Shown here piece after piece: positions 28,797-37,904 of a DNA stretch of 64,000 nucleotides; position 1 is the first letter of the stretch; every line of letters begins with the position of its first letter. Source of the stretch: Bartonella sp. JB63 (GTDB lineage Bacteria > Pseudomonadota > Alphaproteobacteria > Rhizobiales > Rhizobiaceae); the NCBI RefSeq assembly GCF_002022665.1, contig NZ_CP019788.1:248001-312000 (forward strand). Direction: 5' to 3'. The notes beneath the pieces were generated by a model. That model did not search any database and was not told the DNA's origin. It worked only from the letters and a program-made list of their open reading frames with translations. The position numbers and the translations under genes were made by a program.

Positions 28797-28824
28797 GAAC
28801 AGAAACTTGTTAAAGTTTCTGTTC
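28797..28824 (+). terminator. Perfect hairpin between degP and the response-regulator gene
   Basis: Twelve-base-pair perfect stem GAACAGAAACTT / AAGTTTCTGTTC with a GTTA loop, 15 bp after the degP stop and 37 bp before the next start at 28861. No T-run follows, so it may act as an attenuator or an RNA-stability element rather than a full terminator. Confidence 0.55.
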
Positions 28825-28860
28825 CATCAATCATTTAATAAAATAATGGAGGTGCGTTTT

Positions 28861-29547
28861 ATGAAGATACTCATTATCGAAGATGATCGTGAGACAGGGC
28901 GTTATCTCGAAAAAGCATTTTTGGAGACAGGACATACAGCTGATATTGCCTATGATGGAGATACTGGTTATACTTTGGCTGAAACAATAAATTATGATGT
29001 GATGGTTGTTGATCGCATGCTTCCGCATCGTGATGGTCTTTCTATTGTTGCTGAGCTGCGTGCAAAAGGCAACGAAACACCGGTTCTTATTCTTTCTGCT
29101 TTAAGTCAGGTTGACGATCGTATAACGGGTTTGCGTGCAGGTGGAGATGATTATCTAACAAAACCTTATGCTTTTTCTGAGCTTCTTGCGCGTGTTGAAG
29201 TTTTGCAACGACGAAAAAATCCTAAAGAAGCAGAAACTGTTTATTGTGTTGGGGATCTTGAGCTTGACCGGTTAGCACATATAGTAAAGCGCGGTGAAAA
29301 GAATATTGTATTGCAACCACGTGAATTTCGTTTGCTTGAATATTTAATGCGATATTCTGGTCAGGTTGTCACTCGTACAATGCTTTTGGAAAATGTTTGG
29401 GATTACCATTTTGATCCACAAACAAATGTTATTGATGTTCATATATCTCGTTTAAGAGCAAAAATTGAAAAAGATTTTGATGTTCCACTTTTGCATACAG
29501 TTCGTGGGTCAGGATATATGCTGAAGGCACCAGACAAAAAAATATGA
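28861..29547 (+). CDS. OmpR-family response regulator
   Basis: A 228-residue regulator: receiver domain with KILIIEDDRE at the start, phosphoacceptor Asp51 in VMVVDRMLP and Lys in YLTKPYAF, then a winged-helix DNA-binding domain (LQPREFRLLEYLM, NVIDVHISRLRAKI). I chose the ATG at 28861, which has a strong GGAGGT site at 28848-28853; the open frame extends to 28807. It is coupled to the histidine kinase gene by an ATGA overlap. Its position after degP suggests envelope stress as the theme, which is inference. The specific regulon is unknown. Confidence 0.9.
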   Translation: MKILIIEDDRETGRYLEKAFLETGHTADIAYDGDTGYTLAETINYDVMVVDRMLPHRDGLSIVAELRAKGNETPVLILSALSQVDDRITGLRAGGDDYLTKPYAFSELLARVEVLQRRKNPKEAETVYCVGDLELDRLAHIVKRGEKNIVLQPREFRLLEYLMRYSGQVVTRTMLLENVWDYHFDPQTNVIDVHISRLRAKIEKDFDVPLLHTVRGSGYMLKAPDKKI

Positions 29548-30935
29548 GCCGTTTAATCAACATGATGCGCACCACTACGCTGAGGCTTTCTGCGCTCTAT
29601 ATTTTGCTTTTTGGATTGGTTGCAGCGGGGCTTTCTCTTTATATGACAGCATTCGCTATTTCATTACTGACAGACCAAACGGAACAAGCTTTACGCGAAG
29701 AATTAAGGAACATTGAGAGTGCTTATAATTATGGTGGGCTACCTTTATTAATACGTACTATTGATTATCGTTCACGACAACCAGGAGCCTTTCTTTATCT
29801 TGTCACTGATCCAACAGGCCGTGTTTTAACAGGTAATGTTGCTCATATTGAACCTGGTCTTCTTCAAAATGATGGCTTTCTTTCTCATTCTTTTTTGTAT
29901 TCACGTTTTGGAGAAAATGGCCAAATAAATGAACTGAATAAACATCGTGCCTTAGCGGTTATTATTAATTTGCCTAATGCTATGAAGCTTCTTGTTGGAC
30001 GAGATTTAGATGAGCCAGAACGTTTTGTGAAAGTCATTCGTAAAGCTGTTATGATCGCTCTTGCAGCAATGGTTGGAGGTGCTTTATTAATATGGTTTTT
30101 TATTGGTAGGCGTGCTTTGCAAAGAATTGATCATGTAACAGCTGCATCACGGCGTTTGATGAATGGTGATTTTAGTGGGCGTTTACCTGTTTCTGAAGCG
30201 GGTGATGAATTCGATCGATTGTCAGCTAATCTTAATGTTATGTTAGATCGCATTGAAGAATTAAACACTGGTTTGCGCCAAGTATCAGATAATATTGCTC
30301 ATGATCTTAAGACGCCACTAACACGCCTCAGAAATCGTGCTGAAGAAGCACTATTGGGAAGAAAAACAGAGTTTGAATATCGACAGGTTCTCGATGATGT
30401 TATTGCTGAATCGGATTATCTCATTCGTACTTTTAATGCTATTTTAATGATTTCACGTATTGAAGCAGGTAGTTTAATTGAAAATCTTGAGATTATGAAT
30501 ATAAAATTGATTCTTGAAGATGCTGTTGAATTTTATGAACCTTTTGCTGAAGAAGCTGGCGTTTTGCTTCGATTGGGACATCTTTTTGATAAAGAACTCA
30601 AGCTGAATCGTGAGCTTATTACACAAGCAATTTTTAATCTTATTGATAATGCGATCAAATATGCATCTATAGGTGAAAAGAAGGCAGAAGTTTCTTTGTC
30701 AATGGAATGTGATGGTGGGTATTTGTTAGTTGTGGTTAGTGATAATGGCCCAGGAATTGCAGAAGATAAATTTGAAAAAGTAACAGAACGGTTTATTCGT
30801 CTTGAAGAAAGCCGCACACAACCTGGTTTTGGTATTGGTTTGAGTATAACAAAAGCTGTTATGAAACTTCACGGAGGTGAATTATTGTTTGAAAACGCAA
30901 ATCCAGGATTAAGAGCTGTTTTATTGTTTTCTTAA
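29544..30935 (+). CDS. Sensor histidine kinase (HAMP type)
   Basis: A 463-residue membrane kinase, partner of the preceding regulator. Two helices (about residues 13-38 and 166-188) flank a periplasmic domain. A HAMP segment (RRLMNGDFSGRLPVSEAGDEF) is followed by the H-box SDNIAHDLKTPLTRLRN with His253, N-box FNLIDNAIKYAS, G1 SDNGPGIAEDKFEKV and G2 GFGIGLSITKAV. The usual GxGLGL of the last box reads GFGIGLS here, a conservative change. Translation is coupled to the regulator (start within its stop codon). Confidence 0.9.
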   Translation: MSRLINMMRTTTLRLSALYILLFGLVAAGLSLYMTAFAISLLTDQTEQALREELRNIESAYNYGGLPLLIRTIDYRSRQPGAFLYLVTDPTGRVLTGNVAHIEPGLLQNDGFLSHSFLYSRFGENGQINELNKHRALAVIINLPNAMKLLVGRDLDEPERFVKVIRKAVMIALAAMVGGALLIWFFIGRRALQRIDHVTAASRRLMNGDFSGRLPVSEAGDEFDRLSANLNVMLDRIEELNTGLRQVSDNIAHDLKTPLTRLRNRAEEALLGRKTEFEYRQVLDDVIAESDYLIRTFNAILMISRIEAGSLIENLEIMNIKLILEDAVEFYEPFAEEAGVLLRLGHLFDKELKLNRELITQAIFNLIDNAIKYASIGEKKAEVSLSMECDGGYLLVVVSDNGPGIAEDKFEKVTERFIRLEESRTQPGFGIGLSITKAVMKLHGGELLFENANPGLRAVLLFS

Positions 30936-31028
30936 ATAGTATTGTTACATTATCATTTTTGAAATGAGTATTGTTTTTTCTAATTTTGTAATGCAATAAA
31001 ATGAAAATTAAAATGCTTTCTTGATGTA

Positions 31029-33968
31029 ATGCATATGAAAACAGCTTTTTTAAAAACACAGCTTTTTCCTTTACGTCCTCTTGATGGGAGTAGTTCACAA
31101 TGGCTAAAAGATATTGAGGAGCAAGCAAGAAGAGAAAATTTAGAGCAATTGGTTTCATATATTGTAGATGGAGGAGAGCAAGTTGATTTCATCGGTGCGG
31201 TCATGACCTTGTCTCCTTTTCTGCGTGGAGTTTTGATCACAAATCCCTCTTATCTTAGTCCTTTATTGACTGTTGATATAGAAACAAGATTGAGCGAAAT
31301 TATAGAAGATATTGCTGCCACTGATAGAACTGAAATGATTCATGAAACTTCATTAATGGCAGCTTTAAGGTGCAAAAAAAGAGAAGCACATGCTCTTATT
31401 GCTTTAGCCGATTTAGGTCATGTTTTTACTTATAACATTTCTTGCGCATGGCTAACACGTCTTGGTGAAGCGGCATTGGGTGCGGCTTTACGTTTTCTTT
31501 TGAGAGAAGCACATGATTGCGGAAAAATAACTTTATCTAGTCGTGATACACCAGAGAAAGATTGTGGTTTAATTGTTCTAGGCATGGGGAAGTTTGGCGC
31601 TGAAGAACTTAATTATTCTTCTGATATTGATCTTATTATTTTAATTGATGAAATGTCACCTCATGTTGGTAATCTTTATGAAAAAAGTATTGATATATTT
31701 TCAAAAATGATGCGTCGATTAATCCGTATCATTCAAGAACGTACTGCTGAAGGATATGTTTTTCGGCTCGATTTGCGACTCCGACCGGATCCAGGCTCAA
31801 CACCTTTAGCATTACCTGTTAGGACTGCTCTGCGTTATTATGAAGGGCGGGGTCAAAATTGGGAACGTGCAGCTATGATTAAAGCACGTCCAGTGGCAGG
31901 TGATATTGATGCAGGCTTTAGTTTTCTTAAAGAACTTTCTCCTTATGTATGGCGAAAATATTTAGACTATGCAGCTATTTCTGATATTCATTCTATTAAA
32001 CGCCAAATCCATGCTTATAAAAATTATGGGAAAATCGCTGCTTATGGTCATAATATCAAGTTAGGACGAGGTGGTATTCGTGAGATTGAGTTTTTTGTAC
32101 AGACACAACAGTTAATTGCTGGAGGACGCTTACCTCAATTACGTGGGCGTGAAACAGTTAAAATGTTAACAGAGCTTTGCAATCTTGGTTGGATCGGAGA
32201 GGAAATTAAAGATAGTCTTGTAAAAAGCTATGCTTTTCTACGTAATGTTGAACACCGTATTCAAATGCTTGCAGATGAACAAACGCATATTTTGCCAAAG
32301 GAAATTTCTCGATTTACAAGCGTTGCATATTTGATGGGATATCAGGAAAGTAGTTGTTTTATTCGCGATTTATTGGAAACACTTCTAACAGTTGAAGAAC
32401 ATTATGCTGCACTGTTTGAACATGAGCGAGAACTTGGCTTGGAAATTGGCAACTTAGTTTTTACAGGCGAAGAAGATGATCCAGAAACACTTATTACATT
32501 AAGTCGTTTAGGATTTGAAAGGGCAAGTGATATTTGTCGTATTATGCGGACGTTGCATTGTGGACGTTATAGGGCTACTCAATCTGCTGAAGCCCGTGAA
32601 AGATTAACAGAGCTTACACCAGCACTTTTAAAAGCTTTTGGTGCTACCAAAAGAGCAGACGAGGCAATGTTGCGTTTTGATAGTTTTTTGCAAGGTTTGC
32701 CTTCGGGGATACAGCTTTTTAGTTTATTGCAATCTAATCCACCACTTTTAGATATGTTGGTTTGTATTATGGGTGCTGCACCACGTCTTGCGGAGATTAT
32801 TACACGTACACCGCACGTTTTTGATGGGATGCTGGATCCAGCAATTTTTTCAGAATTGCCAACGAAAAATTACTTAGAAAATCGTTTGAAATATTTTCTT
32901 GAAGGTGTAACTACTTATGAAGAAATTCTTGATCATCTGAGGATTTTTGCTGGTGAACAGCGTTTTTTGATTGGTATTCGGCTTTTGAATGGTACAATTA
33001 AAGGAGATAGAGCGGGTTTTGCTTTTACTGCACTTGCTGATCTCATGATTGCAAAAACACTTACTGCTGTTCAAGAAGAGTTTTTTCGCCACTATGGCCA
33101 TATTAAAGGGGGACGTATTGGCATATTGGGTATGGGTAAGCTTGGAAGCTTTGAGTTAACTGCAGGATCCGATGTCGACCTTATTTTACTTTATGAGCAC
33201 GACGAAGATATAGAAATATCTGATGGAAAAAAGCCACTTCATGTCTCTCAATATTATACGCGTTTAACACAGCGCTTTGTTTCTGCTTTATCTGCTTCTA
33301 CAAATCAAGGAATTCTTTATACTGTTGACTTGAGATTACGTCCATTGGGCAATAAGGGGCCTATTGCCGTTCCCTTCCAGGTTTTTAGAAAATATCAACG
33401 TCAGGAAGCTTGGATATGGGAACATCTTGCTTTAACCCGTGCGAGGGGTGTAACCGGAGATGCTGATTTTTTGCAAAAGATAGAAAATGAAGTGCGCGCA
33501 ATTATTGCACTTCCTTGTGATAAAAAGAGGGTTGCAAAAGAAGTACGTGAAATGCGTGCTTTAATTGAAAAAGAAAAGCCACCAGCGAATCGATGGGATT
33601 TGAAAACTGTACCTGGTGGTATTATGGATCTTGAATTTATTGCTCAATTTGCTCTTATAACTCATGTTATTGATTTTCAAATTGGAATGACTACAGCTGA
33701 TATTCTTTCTCGTCTACCGTCAAATTTTCTAGAAAAATCATTTATTTCTGATTTACATTACGCTTATTATCTTTATACGAATTTGAGTCAAATTATACGT
33801 CTTTGCTTAAATGATTCCCTTAATCCTGATGATATGCCACCTGGGCTAAGTGATCTTTTGTTGCGCAGTATTGGTGAGCCTGATTTGCCACGTGTCGAAA
33901 AATTAATTGAAGAAATAGGACAATTAGTACGCACAATTTTTACAAAAGTAATGGAAATTTATATGTAA
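31029..33968 (+). CDS. glnE: Bifunctional glutamine synthetase adenylyltransferase/adenylyl-removing enzyme
   Basis: A 979-residue enzyme that adds or removes AMP on glutamine synthetase in response to PII signalling. The two nucleotidyltransferase domains are both intact: the N-terminal deadenylylase with GMGKFGAEELNYSSDIDLI (near residue 186) and the C-terminal adenylylase with GMGKLGSFELTAGSDVDLI (near residue 700). LRLRPDPGSTPLALP and LRLRPLGNKGPIAVP are the paired repeats. Start could be 31029 or 31035. Length agrees with alphaproteobacterial GlnE. Confidence 0.96.
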   Translation: MHMKTAFLKTQLFPLRPLDGSSSQWLKDIEEQARRENLEQLVSYIVDGGEQVDFIGAVMTLSPFLRGVLITNPSYLSPLLTVDIETRLSEIIEDIAATDRTEMIHETSLMAALRCKKREAHALIALADLGHVFTYNISCAWLTRLGEAALGAALRFLLREAHDCGKITLSSRDTPEKDCGLIVLGMGKFGAEELNYSSDIDLIILIDEMSPHVGNLYEKSIDIFSKMMRRLIRIIQERTAEGYVFRLDLRLRPDPGSTPLALPVRTALRYYEGRGQNWERAAMIKARPVAGDIDAGFSFLKELSPYVWRKYLDYAAISDIHSIKRQIHAYKNYGKIAAYGHNIKLGRGGIREIEFFVQTQQLIAGGRLPQLRGRETVKMLTELCNLGWIGEEIKDSLVKSYAFLRNVEHRIQMLADEQTHILPKEISRFTSVAYLMGYQESSCFIRDLLETLLTVEEHYAALFEHERELGLEIGNLVFTGEEDDPETLITLSRLGFERASDICRIMRTLHCGRYRATQSAEARERLTELTPALLKAFGATKRADEAMLRFDSFLQGLPSGIQLFSLLQSNPPLLDMLVCIMGAAPRLAEIITRTPHVFDGMLDPAIFSELPTKNYLENRLKYFLEGVTTYEEILDHLRIFAGEQRFLIGIRLLNGTIKGDRAGFAFTALADLMIAKTLTAVQEEFFRHYGHIKGGRIGILGMGKLGSFELTAGSDVDLILLYEHDEDIEISDGKKPLHVSQYYTRLTQRFVSALSASTNQGILYTVDLRLRPLGNKGPIAVPFQVFRKYQRQEAWIWEHLALTRARGVTGDADFLQKIENEVRAIIALPCDKKRVAKEVREMRALIEKEKPPANRWDLKTVPGGIMDLEFIAQFALITHVIDFQIGMTTADILSRLPSNFLEKSFISDLHYAYYLYTNLSQIIRLCLNDSLNPDDMPPGLSDLLLRSIGEPDLPRVEKLIEEIGQLVRTIFTKVMEIYM

Positions 33969-34326
33969 TATTTCTTAGTAATTATAAATTAATTCTTAAT
34001 TATAAAAAATTAATGTATTTTAAAGTAAAACGTGAATTATTATAATACTATTTATTCTTTCTGCTTTACTGACTAACGGTAGAAGTTAATAACAATTCTT
34101 ACAATTTATCTCTATATTCAATTTCAATATGCGCATTGTGTATTTTAGTTATAAAAAAGAAAAATAATACTTCGCGTGTGATAAAAATTTATACAATATA
34201 AAAGATAAGTAAGCTATGTAATATAAGTTATATATTTTACAATGGATATGTTATGTATTTCATAAATTATAGAGATTGGTTTTTAAATGCTGAAGCAAAT
34301 TTCTAAATAACTCTTCATCTCTATCA
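33969..34326. other. AT-rich spacer after glnE
   Basis: About 360 bp with only A/T-based inverted repeats and no coding frame. The Ada-derived remains begin at its right end. Confidence 0.45.
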
Positions 34327-34744
34327 TGGCACGAAAAAAGCTGAATTTAGGCTTTAAATGTGTGCGTTATGTGCGTTCAAATTGCATCAAAAGAAAATCG
34401 ATCTATTATAGAGGGCAAGATAGAAAAAGCTAATATTACCATATTATATGCCATCACAGCATTTACATATTTGATGATTTATGTTCAGTATACTAAGTAT
34501 GTTTAGTATTTTACATAAAATGTTTATTATATTCTATCTGTATTCAATAAACTGAGATGAGGTTTGAAGCATCTTACTAAGGAGAGCAGCTTATTTTTCA
34601 TTATAGGTTATTATAAGGTTCATTTATAGGATTAGAATATTTTAGACTATGTCTGATTTTTATGTGAAAAAGATCGGTTCATTAAAATAAAGATTATTTT
34701 TATGAGCGCAGATTTAGTTTTAGGGAATTTCTTTGGATTGAACG
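34327..34744 (+). pseudogene. ada: Decayed N-terminal half of ada (metal-binding and AraC-type domains)
   Basis: Fragments in different frames, in the order and at about the spacing of Ada. From 34327, MARKKLNLGFKCVR then YVRSNCIKRKS recalls the family start ARDKaaDGxFxxxVR...YCRPSC, with one site Cys lost. At about 34575-34620 a stop-broken frame reads EASY-GEQLIFHYRLL-GSFIGL, matching the AraC helix-turn-helix (FHFHRxFKxxTGL). At 34702-34744 MSADLVLG and NDVTRYNEGA match the domain end (VLGMTPxxYRxGGA). Stops and shifts separate all of them, and a deletion of about 50 bp in the AraC part is needed. Each match alone is weak; the collinear set is persuasive. Confidence 0.6.
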
Positions 34745-35293
34745 ATGTTACGAGATATAATGAAGGAGCGTGAAAATAAAAGCAGGCAGGGCGCGGTTGT
34801 TGTGACGGCAAGAGAGACATCTATAGGGAGTCTTTTGGTAGCGAAATCTTATAAGGGTATTTTTTATATTGCTTTAGGTGATACGACTGCACAATTATTA
34901 CAGCAATTAAGGATGTTCTTTACCAATATAAAACACAATTTTGATGACAGCTTGTTAAATCAGGAAATAGCATGTATCGTAGCAATGGTTGAAACTCCTA
35001 AGTTGGTGAAACATCACAATTTGTCATTAGATATAAATGGCACAGCTTTTCAAAAAAAGATTTGGGCCGTATTATGTGAAGTACAATGTGGAGAAACAAT
35101 TTCTTATGAAGAGTTAGCGAAAAAGATCGGTATGCCAAAAGCTTACCGTGCGGTCGCTAAAGCATGCGCAAGTAATCAATTAGCGTTAATGATTCCTTGC
35201 CACCGTGTAGTACGCAAAAATGGTACTATTTCTGGCTATCGTTGGGGCACTCAACGCAAACAAATTTTGCTACAACGTGAGAACAATATTTAA
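34745..35293 (+). CDS. ada: Methylated-DNA--protein-cysteine methyltransferase (C-terminal Ada domain)
   Basis: A 182-residue protein that repairs O6-methylguanine by transferring the methyl group to its own cysteine. The active site is IPCHRVVRKNG, with acceptor Cys152 counted from the ATG at 34745. FQKKIWAVLCEVQCGETISYEELAKKIG and SGYRWGTQRKQILL are further family marks. The sequence TSIGSLLVAKSYKG onward resembles the last third of alphaproteobacterial Ada rather than a stand-alone Ogt, and Ada remains lie directly upstream. The first 20 residues may be non-native. Whether it is expressed without its old promoter and regulator domain is open. Confidence 0.88.
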   Translation: MLRDIMKERENKSRQGAVVVTARETSIGSLLVAKSYKGIFYIALGDTTAQLLQQLRMFFTNIKHNFDDSLLNQEIACIVAMVETPKLVKHHNLSLDINGTAFQKKIWAVLCEVQCGETISYEELAKKIGMPKAYRAVAKACASNQLALMIPCHRVVRKNGTISGYRWGTQRKQILLQRENNI

Positions 35294-35299
35294 AAATTT

Positions 35300-37609
35300 T
35301 TAATTTTGTTGAATTGGCATTGTAATCGTTACGATTGTGCCTTTTGCTTCTTTAGAAGTGATTTCAAGTTTTCCTTTATGTAATTCTAATAAAGAACGAG
35401 ATATAGCTAATCCAAGACCTGAGCCGGGATGGGTTTTGGTAAATTGATTTTCAACTTGTTCAAAAGGCTGTCCAAGTTTTTTAATTGCTTCTTTGGGAAT
35501 ACCAACACCTGTGTCTTTAATACTAAAAATAAAGTTATTATTTTTCTGGAAAGCGCGGATATCAATACTACCACCGGAAGGTGTAAATTTAACAGCGTTA
35601 GAGATGAGATTAAGAAAAATCTGTTTTATAGCGCGACAATCAACATCAGCATGAAGTTTAGGTTCGATATTTGTTGTAAGAGAGATCTTTTTTAATTGTG
35701 CTTGTGGTGTTAGTGTACGAATTGTTTCACTGATAATTGGCTCAAGGTTGATATTTTTACAGTCAAGAGTAAATCTTCCAGCTTCAATTTTTGACATATC
35801 AAGGATATCATTGATAAGAGTTAGAAGATGAGTTCCTGAATTATGAATATCATGCATATATTCCTTGTAGCGTTGTGAACCGAGAGGGCCAAAAGTAGAT
35901 TGCAACATGATTTCTGAAAAACCAAGAATAGCATTAAGAGGGGTGCGCAATTCATGGGACATATTGGCTAAAAATTCTGATTTAGCTTTGTTAGCACTTT
36001 CGGCTCTCTCTTTTTCTTCTTGCAAGCTTTTATTAAGTTTTTCGACTTCTGTAGCACGTTGTTGAGCATTGCCTCGGGCACGTTTCAGTTCTTGAATGAA
36101 TGAAAAAAGACGCCTTTCGCTGTCTTCAAATTTTTCTTGTTGTTGTTTAAGCTCAGAGATATCAGTACCAATACAAACAAGTCCTCCATCTTGTGTGCGT
36201 CGCTCATTAATTTTAAGCCAGTAACCATCTGCAGTTTGGCGAATACTAGTTAAGTTACCAGCTTCATCTACTTTGAGTGGATATTCACTGATAGCAGGAC
36301 GTGACATGGCTTCGACAGTTGCACGTTCGATTCCTGGTTGTAGCATCTGTTTAGGGATAGAAACATACTCACAAAATTTGCTGTTAGACATAACCAGACG
36401 CCCTTCTGAATCCCACAAAACAAAAGATTCAGAAATATTTTCAATCGCATCACGGATACGAAGATCGGCTTGTGCAGTTTGTTCAGCAAATTGACGTTGT
36501 TCACTAATATCAAATGAAATACCAACCAAATGAGGCTCTTTTTCATCAGTCACTTCGCCACGAATGCGCATCCATACATAATAGCCTTCGGCGTGACGCA
36601 TAGGCACATTAATATCGATATGTTTTTTTTCACCACTCATTAATTCTTGAGCAAGCTCAAAAAAATTAGCATCTTTTGGGTCAATGATAGCAGTAATTTG
36701 AGAAATTGATAAGAGTGCATTTTGAGGTGCATAGCCAAGCATTTCATACATTGCTCGTGACCAATAAACACGTCCACTTGCCATATTCCAATCCCATAGC
36801 CCACAACGTCCACGCATCATTGCCATATCAGTACGATTTTGGATTTTTTCTGAAATCAGATCTGTATTACGTGCTCGTATGATTTGATTATAATAAGCAT
36901 AGAGAAGAACTAGAATAATACTGGCTGTTCCTATAAATAAAGTTATATTTAATGAGAATTTTTTTTCCCATTCCATATAGATGTGTTTTTTTGTTGCACT
37001 AATAAATACTCCGTATTGACCATTGTCTATTTGGCCGAATGAAGCAAGAGCAGGTTCTTTCCCTATTGTAATTTGTATAATTCCAGTATTTTTGGAGGGA
37101 GACCATAAATCGGTATTTTCAGCAATAAAATTTTGTAAAGGCTTTCCTAAAATTATTTCTGAACTAGATGAAGCTAGGACGTTTCTGTTTTGATCAATGA
37201 TAGCTATAGTAGGGTTGATATTAATGGAGTTGTGATGATGAAAATTTATCAGAATATTTTGTAAATGATTAGGAGAAAGAGCAGCTACTTTTTTTTGTTG
37301 AGTAGAAACCAGTAAATCACGGTCGATTTTATTGACAATATAGGAGGATAAAAGAGAAAGTGTGAAGCGCGCATTTTTGTCGATTGTATGGCGCCAATCA
37401 TAAAGTGATGCAAAGCGTATTGTTGCTATCACAATTAGAGCTATAATAATAGCGAATGGAATAGAACGTCGCAACCAAGGTTCGATAAATAGGAGTTTCT
37501 GATAAGTTGAACTAGAAATACTTGCTACCCCTATCTTGCGATTTGAAACGCTTGGTTTTGCATCAGAATGCATTCTTGTGGCCGCGTTATACGCGTCCAA
37601 TTTAGCCAT
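35300..37609 (-). CDS. pleC: PleC-like PAS sensor histidine kinase
   Basis: A 769-residue kinase. Two membrane helices (about residues 49-70 and 222-243) bound a periplasmic domain. Two PAS regions follow (around 260-375 and 385-490), then a coiled coil rich in Glu/Lys and the H-box FLANMSHELRTPLNAI with His552. GFSEIMLQSTFGPLG and HLLTLINDILDMSKIEAGRF are characteristic of the PleC/DivJ/PdhS cell-cycle kinases. The ATPase domain has NLISNAVKFTPSGG, KDTGVGIPK and GSGLGLAISRSL. PleC controls DivK phosphorylation and polar development. The paralogue assignment rests on sequence flavour and its place near glnE. Confidence 0.72.
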   Translation of the reverse strand: MAKLDAYNAATRMHSDAKPSVSNRKIGVASISSSTYQKLLFIEPWLRRSIPFAIIIALIVIATIRFASLYDWRHTIDKNARFTLSLLSSYIVNKIDRDLLVSTQQKKVAALSPNHLQNILINFHHHNSININPTIAIIDQNRNVLASSSSEIILGKPLQNFIAENTDLWSPSKNTGIIQITIGKEPALASFGQIDNGQYGVFISATKKHIYMEWEKKFSLNITLFIGTASIILVLLYAYYNQIIRARNTDLISEKIQNRTDMAMMRGRCGLWDWNMASGRVYWSRAMYEMLGYAPQNALLSISQITAIIDPKDANFFELAQELMSGEKKHIDINVPMRHAEGYYVWMRIRGEVTDEKEPHLVGISFDISEQRQFAEQTAQADLRIRDAIENISESFVLWDSEGRLVMSNSKFCEYVSIPKQMLQPGIERATVEAMSRPAISEYPLKVDEAGNLTSIRQTADGYWLKINERRTQDGGLVCIGTDISELKQQQEKFEDSERRLFSFIQELKRARGNAQQRATEVEKLNKSLQEEKERAESANKAKSEFLANMSHELRTPLNAILGFSEIMLQSTFGPLGSQRYKEYMHDIHNSGTHLLTLINDILDMSKIEAGRFTLDCKNINLEPIISETIRTLTPQAQLKKISLTTNIEPKLHADVDCRAIKQIFLNLISNAVKFTPSGGSIDIRAFQKNNNFIFSIKDTGVGIPKEAIKKLGQPFEQVENQFTKTHPGSGLGLAISRSLLELHKGKLEITSKEAKGTIVTITMPIQQN

Positions 37610-37904
37610 TTCTGGGATCCTTTAATCATGAATAATGTAACTAGAAAACTGTTTTGGTACTCATAATAATTCAATAAATCTAATGAATCAAAACAAGAAT
37701 CTTCTGTCTAGTCTTTTTTTTAAAAAAAAAGAATAATTTTATTCTTATGAATATAAATTGTGAAAATTAAGAGAATTTTAATATGACCCATAAGGAGGCT
37801 AACATAACCTATTTATGGGTTATTGTTATGAGAGTTTTAGAAGAATGACAGTCAATTAATTTTTAAATGATATTATAATTGTTTTGATTATAAGTATTGT
37901 TATT

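Noticed and set aside
37786..37820. Inverted repeat ACCCATAA ... TTATGGGT between pepN and pleC
   Set aside because: An 8-bp stem with a 19-base spacer and no T-run; too weak to call a terminator, and no reason to call an operator.
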